Assembly (NCBI RefSeq): GCF_000422265.1
Contig: NZ_KE383812.1
Span: 62,001 to 126,000 of the forward strand
Direction: 5' to 3'
Length of the DNA: 64,000 bases
Source of the DNA: Kaistella palustris DSM 21579
Lineage (GTDB): Bacteria > Bacteroidota > Bacteroidia > Flavobacteriales > Weeksellaceae
Position numbers and translations under genes: made by a program. How positions within the stretch are numbered: position 1 is the first letter of the stretch; every line of letters begins with the position of its first letter. The notes beneath the pieces were generated by a model. It saw nothing but the letters and a program-made list of their open reading frames with translations, did no database searches and was not told the DNA's origin. This document shows, piece by piece, positions 45,536 to 53,764 of the stretch.

Positions 45536-46816
45536 ATGAACAATATTTTCAACCTTCACAACGGTGAAGAGGACAAGCAAAAGGTCTTGACCACTGTTAA
45601 AAACAACATTTCCTTCAGCGGCCCCAATCTCTGGATCTTAGCCTGCGCCATTATGGTCGCTTCTGTCGGTCTGAATGTGAATTCCACGGCGGTGGTGATC
45701 GGTGCCATGCTTATTTCCCCTTTAATGGGACCTATTGTGGGTGCGGGTTTTGCGCTCGGTATGTTCGATTTTCATCTCCTTCGGAAATCGCTTAAGAATC
45801 TGTTGCTTTCGACCATTGTAGGACTCGCCGTTTCCTTCCTGTATTTTTTTCTGAGTCCGTACAAAGAAGCGCATTCTGAAATCATCATGCGTACATCGCC
45901 CAACATTTACGATGTGCTGATCGCGTTTTTTGGCGGTCTTGTCGGCGTGATCGCCGTAACACGTGTTGAGAAGGGAAACCCGATTCCGGGTGTGGCCATT
46001 GCAACCGCTTTGATGCCGCCACTCTGTACCGCCGGCTTTGGTTTGGCTACAGGTAATTTCGCCTATTTCGGGGGCGCGCTTTTTCTGTATACCATTAACT
46101 GTGTCTTTATCTGTATTGCTACCTACATCATTGTAAAATTCTTAAAATATCCGGCCGTAGAATTTGTTGATAAAAAGAAGTCCGACCGCATCAGACTGTG
46201 GATATCTGTAATAATTGCGCTGATGATCATTCCGAGTGTTTTTTTCGCTTACCGTTTCATCACTCAACAAAATTACGAGCAGAAAGTAAACCATTTTATC
46301 GCCGGCGAGTTCGAAGATAAAGGAAATACCATCGTGTATAAAAAGACCACGTACTCCACAAATCCAAAGAAAATCGAACTGGCATTTCTCACCCGGAAAT
46401 TTTCCGCAGCGCAGATTAAGGAAGTCAACAGCAAACTGAAAGATTACAACATCAGCAATACCCAGGTCATCATACGGCAGGACAGTGCCTTTCTCGCCCA
46501 GGCCAAAACCAGTAACCTGGAGACCAACGAAATTACCGATCAGAATACTGCCGCCATACAGGAACTGCAGAATCTGCTTAAAAAATATACTTTCGGGCAG
46601 CAAAACCTTTACCCCGAAGCCAAAGCCATCCTTCCCGACCTTAAATCCATTTCAGTGGCAAAACAGGAAGTGTACCCACAGACGGATTCTTCGAAAATAA
46701 TTCCCGTAGCGTTCTATGAAGCCGACAGGAGATTAACCGCTCCGCAAATCACCACGCTCCGTAACTGGCTGAAGATAAAGCTGAAAGCCGACACTTTAGA
46801 AATATACAAACGCTAA
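45536..46816 (+). CDS. DUF389 membrane protein
   Basis: A 426-aa TIGR00341/DUF389 protein. Transmembrane segments cover about residues 30-245, with the family blocks NSTAVVIGAMLISPLMGP and IPGVAIATALMPPLCTAG. The C-terminal 180 residues are soluble and probably periplasmic or cytoplasmic sensory. Function unknown in general. The stop codon is directly followed by the ATG of a CPA1 antiporter (no gap), suggesting a joint role in ion or pH handling; that is inference from context. Confidence 0.87.
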   Translation: MNNIFNLHNGEEDKQKVLTTVKNNISFSGPNLWILACAIMVASVGLNVNSTAVVIGAMLISPLMGPIVGAGFALGMFDFHLLRKSLKNLLLSTIVGLAVSFLYFFLSPYKEAHSEIIMRTSPNIYDVLIAFFGGLVGVIAVTRVEKGNPIPGVAIATALMPPLCTAGFGLATGNFAYFGGALFLYTINCVFICIATYIIVKFLKYPAVEFVDKKKSDRIRLWISVIIALMIIPSVFFAYRFITQQNYEQKVNHFIAGEFEDKGNTIVYKKTTYSTNPKKIELAFLTRKFSAAQIKEVNSKLKDYNISNTQVIIRQDSAFLAQAKTSNLETNEITDQNTAAIQELQNLLKKYTFGQQNLYPEAKAILPDLKSISVAKQEVYPQTDSSKIIPVAFYEADRRLTAPQITTLRNWLKIKLKADTLEIYKR

Positions 46817-48088
46817 ATGCCCTCGTACAACTACATCATCATTCTCATTTCGCTGTCGGCATTTTTTGCCTACCTCAATCAGCGTTTCATCAAACTGCCG
46901 TTTGTCATCGGCCTGTTCTTTCTGTCCTCGCTTTTTTCACTTGTCGCTCTTGTCCTTAAATCGTATTACAGTGTACCTTTCGATCAGATCAGGGAACTGG
47001 TGATTAATACCGACATCAGTAAATCGGTTTTAAATATATTCCTGGGCTTTCTGCTTTTTGCAGGTTCCATGCATACGAACTGGTTTACCTTAAGAAAATA
47101 TTTAAAAGACATTACGGTATTGGCGCTGGGTGGTGTTATATTTTCCACGCTGTTTGTAGCAGTCGCTTTTTTCTATGTCGCGCACTGGCTGGGGCTGGAA
47201 ATACCATTTTTATACTGTCTGATTTTTGGCGCGCTAATTTCGCCCACCGATCCAATTGCGGTGTTAAGTATCTTAAAGCAGGCCGACGTTCCCGAAAAAA
47301 TAGAAGTCACCCTCGTGGGAGAATCTCTTTTTAATGACGGCGTGGGTGTCGTAATTTTCATCGCGCTCACGCAGATGATCTCTGCCGGTGCAGTTGTTTT
47401 TGATTTTCCGCATTTCGGATTTCTTTTCCTGCAGGAAGCCGGCGGTGGGATTGTGTTTGGTTTGGTATTAGGTTACATATTGCATTACCTTTTGAAAAGC
47501 ATCAATCACTATGAGACGGAGGTCTTACTTACGCTCGCTTTTGTAATGCTGGGTTATTTTATTTCTGCACAGATCCATATTTCCGGTGCTTTGGCTATGG
47601 TGATCATGGGTTTAATGGTGGGGAACTTCCGGAAAGATGTCGCCATGAGCAATGAGACCAAGGAGTATGTCGCCAAATTCTGGGAACTGCTGGAGATCAT
47701 TCTCAATGCACTGCTCTTTTTACTGATCGCTCTGGTACTCGTTGTGCTCGACTTTAATTTAAAGTACATGGTATTAGGTGTGCTTACAATTTTAATATTA
47801 ATGGTGTCCCGCTATTTCACCGTAAACATTCCGCGGAAAACATCACTCACTGTTCTGAAAATGCCCAAACCTGAAGCCGACGTTATCATCCTGGGTGGCT
47901 TACGCGGCGGACTTTCACTGGCACTCGTACTTTCGCTGCCGGCCTCCGAAGTCAAGGATGTACTGCTGATCGTCACATATATCTGTGTGGCTTTCAGCGT
48001 GTTGGTTCAGGGCACTACGATTGGAACCCTGGCAAAAAAGATACTGAGAAAAATGCAGCCATCATGGGAAAAGTCAGCACGACATTAA
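46817..48088 (+). CDS. Cation:proton antiporter, CPA1/NhaP type
   Basis: A 423-aa sodium/potassium-proton exchanger. About 12-13 transmembrane helices; SPTDPIAVLSILK and GESLFNDGVGVV carry the CPA1 TDP and ND ion-binding motifs (near residues 140 and 170). LGGLRGGLSLAL supplies the conserved Arg region near residue 360. No long C-terminal cytoplasmic tail. Translationally adjacent to the DUF389 gene. Confidence 0.92.
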   Translation: MPSYNYIIILISLSAFFAYLNQRFIKLPFVIGLFFLSSLFSLVALVLKSYYSVPFDQIRELVINTDISKSVLNIFLGFLLFAGSMHTNWFTLRKYLKDITVLALGGVIFSTLFVAVAFFYVAHWLGLEIPFLYCLIFGALISPTDPIAVLSILKQADVPEKIEVTLVGESLFNDGVGVVIFIALTQMISAGAVVFDFPHFGFLFLQEAGGGIVFGLVLGYILHYLLKSINHYETEVLLTLAFVMLGYFISAQIHISGALAMVIMGLMVGNFRKDVAMSNETKEYVAKFWELLEIILNALLFLLIALVLVVLDFNLKYMVLGVLTILILMVSRYFTVNIPRKTSLTVLKMPKPEADVIILGGLRGGLSLALVLSLPASEVKDVLLIVTYICVAFSVLVQGTTIGTLAKKILRKMQPSWEKSARH

Positions 48089-48113
48089 TCCGTATTTTCT
48101 GCGCAGAAAAGAT

Positions 48114-48264
48114 TATCTTTGCACCATATTCCGCGGCATTCCAAAGCCATTTCAGTAATTTACCGTTACTCAAATAGAAAACAGTAACTCCTTTTCAGGT
48201 TGTTTTCAAGCTAAAAATGTAGAAGTAAACCGCTTCGTCCGCATCATTTTTAATACTTAAAAAT
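48114..48264 (+). promoter_or_regulatory. -7 box and long leader of the DEAD-box helicase gene
   Basis: TATCTTTG at 48114-48121 matches TAnnTTTG and would give a leader of about 135 bases before the start at 48265. A perfect 16-base palindrome (TTTTCTGC/GCAGAAAA, 48095-48110) precedes it. Long leaders are common for cold-induced helicases in other bacteria; cold regulation here is inference. Confidence 0.4.
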
Positions 48265-49518
48265 TTGCTATTTACAGACTTAAACTTAATTAAGCCCATC
48301 CTCGATGCGCTTCAGCAGGAAGGTTATACCAACCCCACGCCCATTCAGCAAAAAGCCATTCCCAGTATTTTACAGGGCCGCGACCTTTTGGGTACTGCAC
48401 AAACAGGCACCGGGAAAACCGCAGCCTTTGCGATTCCTATCTTACAGAATCTACACCAGAAAAACATCCGTAACAACAATATTAAAGTACTTGTTCTTAC
48501 ACCTACACGTGAACTCGCGATTCAGATCGAAGAAAGCTTCAATGCCTACGGCAGAAATTTAAAGCTTCGGAATCTTGTGGTTTTTGGAGGCGTGAAACAG
48601 GGCGCACAGGAAACGGCACTACGCCGCGGTGTCGATATTCTGGTGGCCACACCGGGCCGTCTGCTCGATTTTATTTCTCAGGGCATCATTTCCCTCAAAC
48701 ATCTCGAAGTTTTCGTATTGGATGAAGCCGACCGGATGCTCGATATGGGTTTTGTACACGATGTGAAACGGATCATCAAACTGCTTCCGCCAAAAAGACA
48801 GACTTTATTTTTCTCCGCGACTTTCCCTGCAGAGATCAACAAGCTTGCTGATTCCATGCTTACCAATCCTGTGAAAGTGGAGGTTGCCCCGGTTTCTGCT
48901 ACGGCAGACACCATTCAGCAGAAAGTGTATTTTGTGGAGAAAGATGACAAGCTCGATCTGCTGACGCATATCTTGAAGAATGACATTTCCGATTCAGTTC
49001 TGGTGTTCTCACGGACAAAGCACGGTGCCGATAAGATCGCGCGGAAACTCCAGAAAGACAAGATCTCCGCAGAAGCCATTCACGGCAATAAATCACAGAA
49101 CCAGCGACAGAACGCGCTCAATAACTTTAAGTCAGGAAAAACCAGAATCCTCGTGGCCACAGATATTGCAGCACGTGGGATCGATATTGATGAACTGAAA
49201 TACGTGGTGAATTACGAACTTTCAGATGTGGCTGAAACCTATGTGCACCGTATCGGCAGAACCGGAAGAGCGGGCGCCGAGGGAAGTTCAATTTCTTTTG
49301 TAGATGGCCTCGATCTTTTGAATTTAAAGGATACCGAAAAACTCATCGGCAAGAAAATTCCGGTTGAGAAAGATCACCCTTATCATACGGATAATCTGGT
49401 GGTTCAGAAAAGAGATTCCAACAACAAATCTTTTACACCGCGACCCCGACCGCAGACTAAGGAAAACATTGGCTACAAAAAGCCGAACAACAAAAGCAAT
49501 TTTTCCCGGAACAAGTAA
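48265..49518 (+). CDS. DEAD-box ATP-dependent RNA helicase (RhlE-like)
   Basis: A 417-aa RNA helicase. Q-motif region (NPTPIQQKAIP), Walker A AQTGTGKT, DEAD box VLDEADRMLD, FFSATFP (SAT), and C-terminal HRIGRTGRAG (motif VI). The last 45 residues are a basic, Asn/Lys/Pro-rich RNA-binding tail. The start is TTG, giving MLFTDLNLIKP, the expected N-terminus; no ATG exists before the conserved motifs. It is the last gene before a strong terminator. Confidence 0.94.
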   Translation: MLFTDLNLIKPILDALQQEGYTNPTPIQQKAIPSILQGRDLLGTAQTGTGKTAAFAIPILQNLHQKNIRNNNIKVLVLTPTRELAIQIEESFNAYGRNLKLRNLVVFGGVKQGAQETALRRGVDILVATPGRLLDFISQGIISLKHLEVFVLDEADRMLDMGFVHDVKRIIKLLPPKRQTLFFSATFPAEINKLADSMLTNPVKVEVAPVSATADTIQQKVYFVEKDDKLDLLTHILKNDISDSVLVFSRTKHGADKIARKLQKDKISAEAIHGNKSQNQRQNALNNFKSGKTRILVATDIAARGIDIDELKYVVNYELSDVAETYVHRIGRTGRAGAEGSSISFVDGLDLLNLKDTEKLIGKKIPVEKDHPYHTDNLVVQKRDSNNKSFTPRPRPQTKENIGYKKPNNKSNFSRNK

Positions 49519-49530
49519 GCGAAACTTTAT

Positions 49531-49563
49531 AACCGGACCTTTTTACGGGGTCCGGTTTTTTTT
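49531..49563 (+). terminator. Terminator after DEAD-box helicase
   Basis: AACCGGACC and GGTCCGGTT form a perfect 9-bp stem with a 9-base loop, followed by six further T on the plus strand. Confidence 0.88.
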
Positions 49564-49573
49564 GTTTTAAAGA

Positions 49574-50338
49574 TTATTTGCCGAAGATCTTCAGCGCGTT
49601 TTCGGTGGTGATCCTGTCGATCTCCGAAAAATCTTTGCTATAAATGTTGACAAGTTTCCCGGCAATGAGATCTAGATACGAACTCTCATTGCGCTTTCCG
49701 CGGTGCGGCACCGGCGCCAGATAAGGTGAATCTGTTTCCAGCACGATTTTTTCCAGAGGGATTTCCTTTAAGAATTGGTCGATCTTTCCGTTTTTAAAAG
49801 TGACCACGCCACCAATCCCCAAACTGAAACCAAGTCCGACCGCGCGGTTCGCCTGCTCAAGGTCGCCCGAAAAGCAGTGGAAAATACCGCGCAGTTTCGG
49901 ATGTTTCTTCCGTTCCAGAACTTCAAAAACTTCATCAAAGCTTTCGCGGGTGTGGATCACGATCGGCAGATCCATTGCTATGGCCCAGTCAATCTGTTGC
50001 TCGAAAGCTTTGGTTTGGATTTCCAGGGTGGAGTTGTCCCAATACAGGTCAATACCGATCTCGCCGATCGCCGGAAAAGATCTTTTATTCAGATGACTTT
50101 TTACAAGCTCCAGTTCTTCAGTCCAGGTGTCGGCTTTTACATAACATGGGTGAAGGCCCATCATCGCAAACATCTTACCCGGAAACTGCGCTTCAAGCTC
50201 GAGCATTTTATCATGCGTTTCGGAATTGATCGCGGGCAGGTAGAACTGCGTTATGCCTTTGCTCAGCGCACGCTGAATCACTTCATCGCGGTCGTTATCA
50301 AACTCTTCAGTATATAAATGGGTATGTGTATCGATCAT
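49574..50338 (-). CDS. tatD: TatD-family metal-dependent hydrolase
   Basis: A 254-aa TIM-barrel metallohydrolase of the TatD DNase family. The HxH metal site is in DTHTHLY at the N-terminus; GEIGIDLYW, IHTRESFDE, FHCFSGD and ETDSPYLAP are the remaining metal/active-site blocks. Known members are 3'-5' DNases. It is the last gene of a minus-strand run (polyprenyl synthetase, GSCFA, a membrane protein, tatD). Confidence 0.93.
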   Translation of the reverse strand: MIDTHTHLYTEEFDNDRDEVIQRALSKGITQFYLPAINSETHDKMLELEAQFPGKMFAMMGLHPCYVKADTWTEELELVKSHLNKRSFPAIGEIGIDLYWDNSTLEIQTKAFEQQIDWAIAMDLPIVIHTRESFDEVFEVLERKKHPKLRGIFHCFSGDLEQANRAVGLGFSLGIGGVVTFKNGKIDQFLKEIPLEKIVLETDSPYLAPVPHRGKRNESSYLDLIAGKLVNIYSKDFSEIDRITTENALKIFGK

Positions 50339-50341
50339 TTC

Positions 50342-50710
50342 TTAACTTATTTCAGGGCGGGGATTTTTTTTAAAGAGTAAAAACAAAGTACAGAACTGCA
50401 AAATTACGGAAATCAGCACAATTAAAATCTGCAGAACATTTCCGCCTGCTAAATAATAATCGGGATCTCTGATTATACCCCAGACTTTTATCGCGGTAAA
50501 AATCAAAATTACATATTTGATCCAGCTCACCTTTCACAACATTAAAAAACCAAATAAAACAGTGAGCGCCGTGGCCACCAATATAATTAGAAAATTAAGC
50601 ACCGATTTAGGAAGCTTTTCATCTGAAAAGAAGGAAACAAAAGTGACCGCTGCATTTACAAATGTCAGTTTTGCGGCCAGCTTAAAATTTTCCGGAGTGG
50701 CTTTTATCAT
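50342..50710 (-). pseudogene. Small four-helix membrane protein split by an in-frame TGA
   Basis: An ATG at 50710 overlaps the stop of the GSCFA gene (ATGA) and opens a frame of 58 residues with two hydrophobic helices (LAAKLTFVNAAVTFVSFF and VLNFLIILVATALTVLFGFL). It ends in TGA at 50534-50536. After one codon the same frame resumes at a GTG (50530) for 62 residues with two more helices (WIKYVILIFTAIKVWGI and VLQILIVLISVILQFCTLF). Together they would be a 122-residue protein with four transmembrane helices, ending 3 bases before tatD. Either a nonsense mutation or sequence error has split one gene, or two small membrane proteins are made by reinitiation. Function unknown. Confidence 0.6.
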
Positions 50711-51660
50711 TCAAAAATCCTGTGTTTTACTTTCGCCTGCTGTAATTTCATTTTTTCTTTCAAAAGTTCTAAAAACTGCTGATGTTTCAGCGATTTATCA
50801 TCAAGAGGCCGGTGCGCCAGGGCTTTGGCAATTTTAAAATTTTCAGTGATAAAATCTTTGGTTTCATCCGAAAAATAAGCAGCGCCAAATTTTTCCCAGA
50901 TATATTGTATCGCCTGCGAATTGGGATGAATGAGGTCATCTTTGTAAAAACGGTAATCACGAAGGTCATCGAGCAACATTTCATAAACGGGAAGATAATG
51001 GCAGTTGTCGAACTGCAGAATAATTTCGTGCAGTGCCGTGAACAGTTTTGCTTTGCTCAGCGTATTTTCCGTCATGCCGTCTTTGGTGTGGCGCACGGGC
51101 GAAACCGTGAACAGGATCTGAACATCTTCGCGGCAGATATCTTTTAAACTGACGATCGTTTCGTAAACAGAATCGGTGAGCTCCAGATGCGTGAGGAGTT
51201 TTTTTTCGAAATATTTCCCGGGAATTTTATGGCAGTTCGCGGCATATTTTTTCTTTGGCAGAAATTCATAAATAAATGAGCTGCCATAGGTGATCAGCAC
51301 CCATTTCGTATTTTGAAGAAAATAATTACCGCGCTCAATCTGCGTATTGATCTTCTCCAGCGTCTGATGAGCAAATCCTGTGGTGAACGAGGTATGATGA
51401 TCGAGCGAGATAAAAGCATCATTGTAAGCGATCAGATCCTCTTCCGTATAAAAGGCGGAATCGTGCAGTTTCCGCAGCGCTGTATTGATGGAATACGGGT
51501 TAAAAAGCGTACCGAAAGGATTGCATAAACTCTGCAGCTGACCTGTCTCAAACAGCGCACTCATCTCACTGGAAAAACACGAACCGACCGAAAAAATCCG
51601 GTCGTCCGGTTCTATCTTTTCAGCGGAATTTTCAATACTGACTTCAGTGCGGAATTTCAT
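50707..51660 (-). CDS. GSCFA-domain protein
   Basis: A 317-aa protein with the PF08885 GSCFA domain, named for the motif seen here as FSVGSCFSSEMSA (residues 23-35). The fold is related to SGNH esterases, so a hydrolase or transferase acting on cell-surface glycans is possible but unproven. It follows the polyprenyl synthetase gene by 49 bases and overlaps the next gene by four bases. Confidence 0.88.
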   Translation of the reverse strand: MKFRTEVSIENSAEKIEPDDRIFSVGSCFSSEMSALFETGQLQSLCNPFGTLFNPYSINTALRKLHDSAFYTEEDLIAYNDAFISLDHHTSFTTGFAHQTLEKINTQIERGNYFLQNTKWVLITYGSSFIYEFLPKKKYAANCHKIPGKYFEKKLLTHLELTDSVYETIVSLKDICREDVQILFTVSPVRHTKDGMTENTLSKAKLFTALHEIILQFDNCHYLPVYEMLLDDLRDYRFYKDDLIHPNSQAIQYIWEKFGAAYFSDETKDFITENFKIAKALAHRPLDDKSLKHQQFLELLKEKMKLQQAKVKHRIFE

Positions 51661-51709
51661 GGGGTAAGAATCATTGGAATTTTGCGGTTAAAGACAATAA
51701 ATGAAACTT

Positions 51710-52681
51710 TTAACTTTCCCGGCGCAGGAGATAGTTGGCCAGCTCGATGAACGGTTTTTTCTTTTCGTCGGGCACATTGATCTTCTTCAAATACTCCTGT
51801 GCAATCTCATTGTGTTTCTGGATCAGGTGAAGGGTTTTCTCATCAACTTTTGCCAGCCGGAAGATTTTTTCGACGCTGTAGATCTTGTCTACGTTATCTG
51901 TTTTTTTCGAATACCAGTAATCGAGTTCTTTGCGCTCCTCTTCCGACGCATGTTCGCGCGCCAGAAGGTAAAGAACGGTTTTTTTATTTTCGTAAATGTC
52001 GCCGGCATGTTTTTTTCCAAACTGTTCCTGATTCCCGAAGACATCCAGATAATCATCCATGATCTGGAAAGCAATGCCGATATGTTTCCCGAAATTGAAG
52101 ATCGCCTTGGCATCTTTAAAGGGTGCACCGGCAATCAGCGCACCGATCTCGAAAGAAGAAGCGCTCAAAACGCCGGTTTTATAAGTGATCATGCGGATGT
52201 AATCCTCGTAGGTCACATTCTCCAGCGTTTCAAAATTAATGTCATACTGCTGCCCTTCGCAAAGCAGCAGCCCGGTATGCGTAAAAACGCGGATACAGGC
52301 TTTGAAAAGTTCGGGCTCCAGATCCTCGAAAAATTTATATGCTTTAATGAGGAGCGCGTCCCCGGAAAGGATTCCCACGTTGATGCCGTGCAAGGTGTGA
52401 ATGGTGGGCTTTCCTCGGCGAAGTGGCGCTTCATCCATAATATCATCGTGGATCAGCGTGAAGTTGTGAAAGAATTCGATGGCAAGTGCAGGTTTCAGCG
52501 CTTTTTTCATTTCGCCGCCAAACATATCATTGGCCATCAGCACCATGATGGGACGCAGGCGCTTTCCACCGTGTGAAATGATATAATTCATCGGTTCATA
52601 CAGTTCCTGTGGCTTGTCTTTGAATTGATATTTTTCAATGGCCTTCGCCACTATTTCCTGGTACTCATCTAAAAACTGCAT
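51710..52681 (-). CDS. Polyprenyl synthetase (trans-isoprenyl diphosphate synthase)
   Basis: Elongates isoprenyl diphosphate; 323 aa from the ATG at 52681. The first Asp-rich motif is DDIMDEA (about residue 79, with HDD), the second DDYLDVFGN near residue 205; GGKRLRP is present. It is of the IspA/GGPP-type length, so farnesyl- or geranylgeranyl-range or longer products are possible. An in-frame ATG nine codons upstream sits inside the -7 box region (TATTTTTG, 52698-52705) and was not chosen. First gene of the run ending in tatD. Confidence 0.92.
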   Translation of the reverse strand: MQFLDEYQEIVAKAIEKYQFKDKPQELYEPMNYIISHGGKRLRPIMVLMANDMFGGEMKKALKPALAIEFFHNFTLIHDDIMDEAPLRRGKPTIHTLHGINVGILSGDALLIKAYKFFEDLEPELFKACIRVFTHTGLLLCEGQQYDINFETLENVTYEDYIRMITYKTGVLSASSFEIGALIAGAPFKDAKAIFNFGKHIGIAFQIMDDYLDVFGNQEQFGKKHAGDIYENKKTVLYLLAREHASEEERKELDYWYSKKTDNVDKIYSVEKIFRLAKVDEKTLHLIQKHNEIAQEYLKKINVPDEKKKPFIELANYLLRRES

Positions 52682-52959
52682 AAATTTCTTGTTTTGACAA
52701 AAATACAATTTAATAAACTTTTAAGCGTGAAATTCGGAAACAAAATATACGATCTCCGGCAATAAAATCGGCATTCACGCAGTTCTTACTTCTTGAGGAC
52801 AGATGACGCAGATATTTTTAAAAATAGTAAAAAAACCTGCGTCAGTACTGCCTGAAGGCATTTTGTCAACAAGGTAAAGAGGCAAATCCCAGCCGAAAAA
52901 TGCATGGCGAAAACTTAAAAACCGATTTTTTTACCTACTTTTGCACGCAATTATAATTA
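52682..52959. promoter_or_regulatory. Divergent control region before the polysaccharide locus
   Basis: The region holds a structured block: TGACGCAG (52804-52811) pairs with CTGCGTCA (52837-52844) around a loop that contains the palindrome TATTTTTAAAAATA. It is followed by a small hairpin TGCC-TGAA-GGCA with TTTT (52849-52864). A TACTTTTG -7 box (52936-52943) lies 16 bases before the Wza-like ATG. The block could terminate upstream transcription or regulate elongation into the long operon. No ORF is supported here. Confidence 0.5.
52936..52943 (+). promoter_or_regulatory. Putative -7 box of the polysaccharide operon
   Basis: TACTTTTG matches TAnnTTTG, 16 bases upstream of the first gene. 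No TTTG is seen at the -33 position. Confidence 0.45.
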
Positions 52960-53763
52960 ATGATTATCAATTTGAAAAAAATATTCATCCTCAGCACATT
53001 GCTGTTACTGGTTTTCTCCTGCAAACCGAAAGAAAACATGGTGTACATGGATAAAGATACGTCCGGCTACGAACAACAGGTGAAGCAGGCCGTATTCGAA
53101 GGCTCCCATTTACAGACCGGTGACCTTTTAGACATTAAAGTAACGGCCTTCGATGAAAATGCAGTGCGGCCCTTTAATCTTCATTCCATGAATCAGTCCG
53201 GCGATATGACTGAAACCAGGATAACACAAACACCGCAAAATAATCCGGTCGGATATTTGGTAGACAATGAAGGTTTTATTCTTTTTCCGGTTCTGGGAAA
53301 GATCTTTGTACAGGGCATGACCATGTCCCAACTCCGACAGGATCTTGAAAAAAGACTTTTGGAATATCTGACCGATCCTTTGGTTTCGATCCGGCAGCTG
53401 AATTTTAATATCACCGTTCTTGGTGAAGTTAAAAAACCCGGCCAGTACACAAGTCCTTCCGATAAAGTCACCATACTGCAGGCTCTGGGTATGGCAGGCG
53501 ATATGACCGATAACGGCGACCGTACCAATGCAAAACTCGTGCGTCATGAGAATGGTATTGACAATACTTATACGGTGGATTTCACGGACAAAAACATCAC
53601 TGCTGCACCTTATTACTATATGCAGCAGAATGATGTATTATATGTACAACCGGATGACAATAAAAAGATCATCGCGGGTATCAATCCCAACAGGAATCTT
53701 ATCTTTTCAATCATTGGAAGCGTAGTGGCGATTACTTCCATCCTCATCAGTACTTTAAAATAA
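52960..53763 (+). CDS. Polysaccharide export lipoprotein, Wza-like
   Basis: Outer-membrane export channel component, 267 aa. Lipobox LLVFSCKP, then a Poly_export domain (about 50-145: GDLLDIKV, YLVDNEGFILFPVLG) and an SLBB domain (about 150-235: VTVLGEVKKPGQYT-like block). A C-terminal hydrophobic helix (about 248-264) follows, as in Bacteroidetes Wza proteins. One base separates it from the Wzc-like gene. Confidence 0.92.
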   Translation: MIINLKKIFILSTLLLLVFSCKPKENMVYMDKDTSGYEQQVKQAVFEGSHLQTGDLLDIKVTAFDENAVRPFNLHSMNQSGDMTETRITQTPQNNPVGYLVDNEGFILFPVLGKIFVQGMTMSQLRQDLEKRLLEYLTDPLVSIRQLNFNITVLGEVKKPGQYTSPSDKVTILQALGMAGDMTDNGDRTNAKLVRHENGIDNTYTVDFTDKNITAAPYYYMQQNDVLYVQPDDNKKIIAGINPNRNLIFSIIGSVVAITSILISTLK

Positions 53764-53764
53764 C

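Noticed and set aside
51701-52576. 291-codon open frame on the plus strand opposite the polyprenyl synthetase gene
   Set aside because: The minus-strand reading has both Asp-rich prenyltransferase motifs; the plus-strand protein has no recognisable motif and is a coding shadow.
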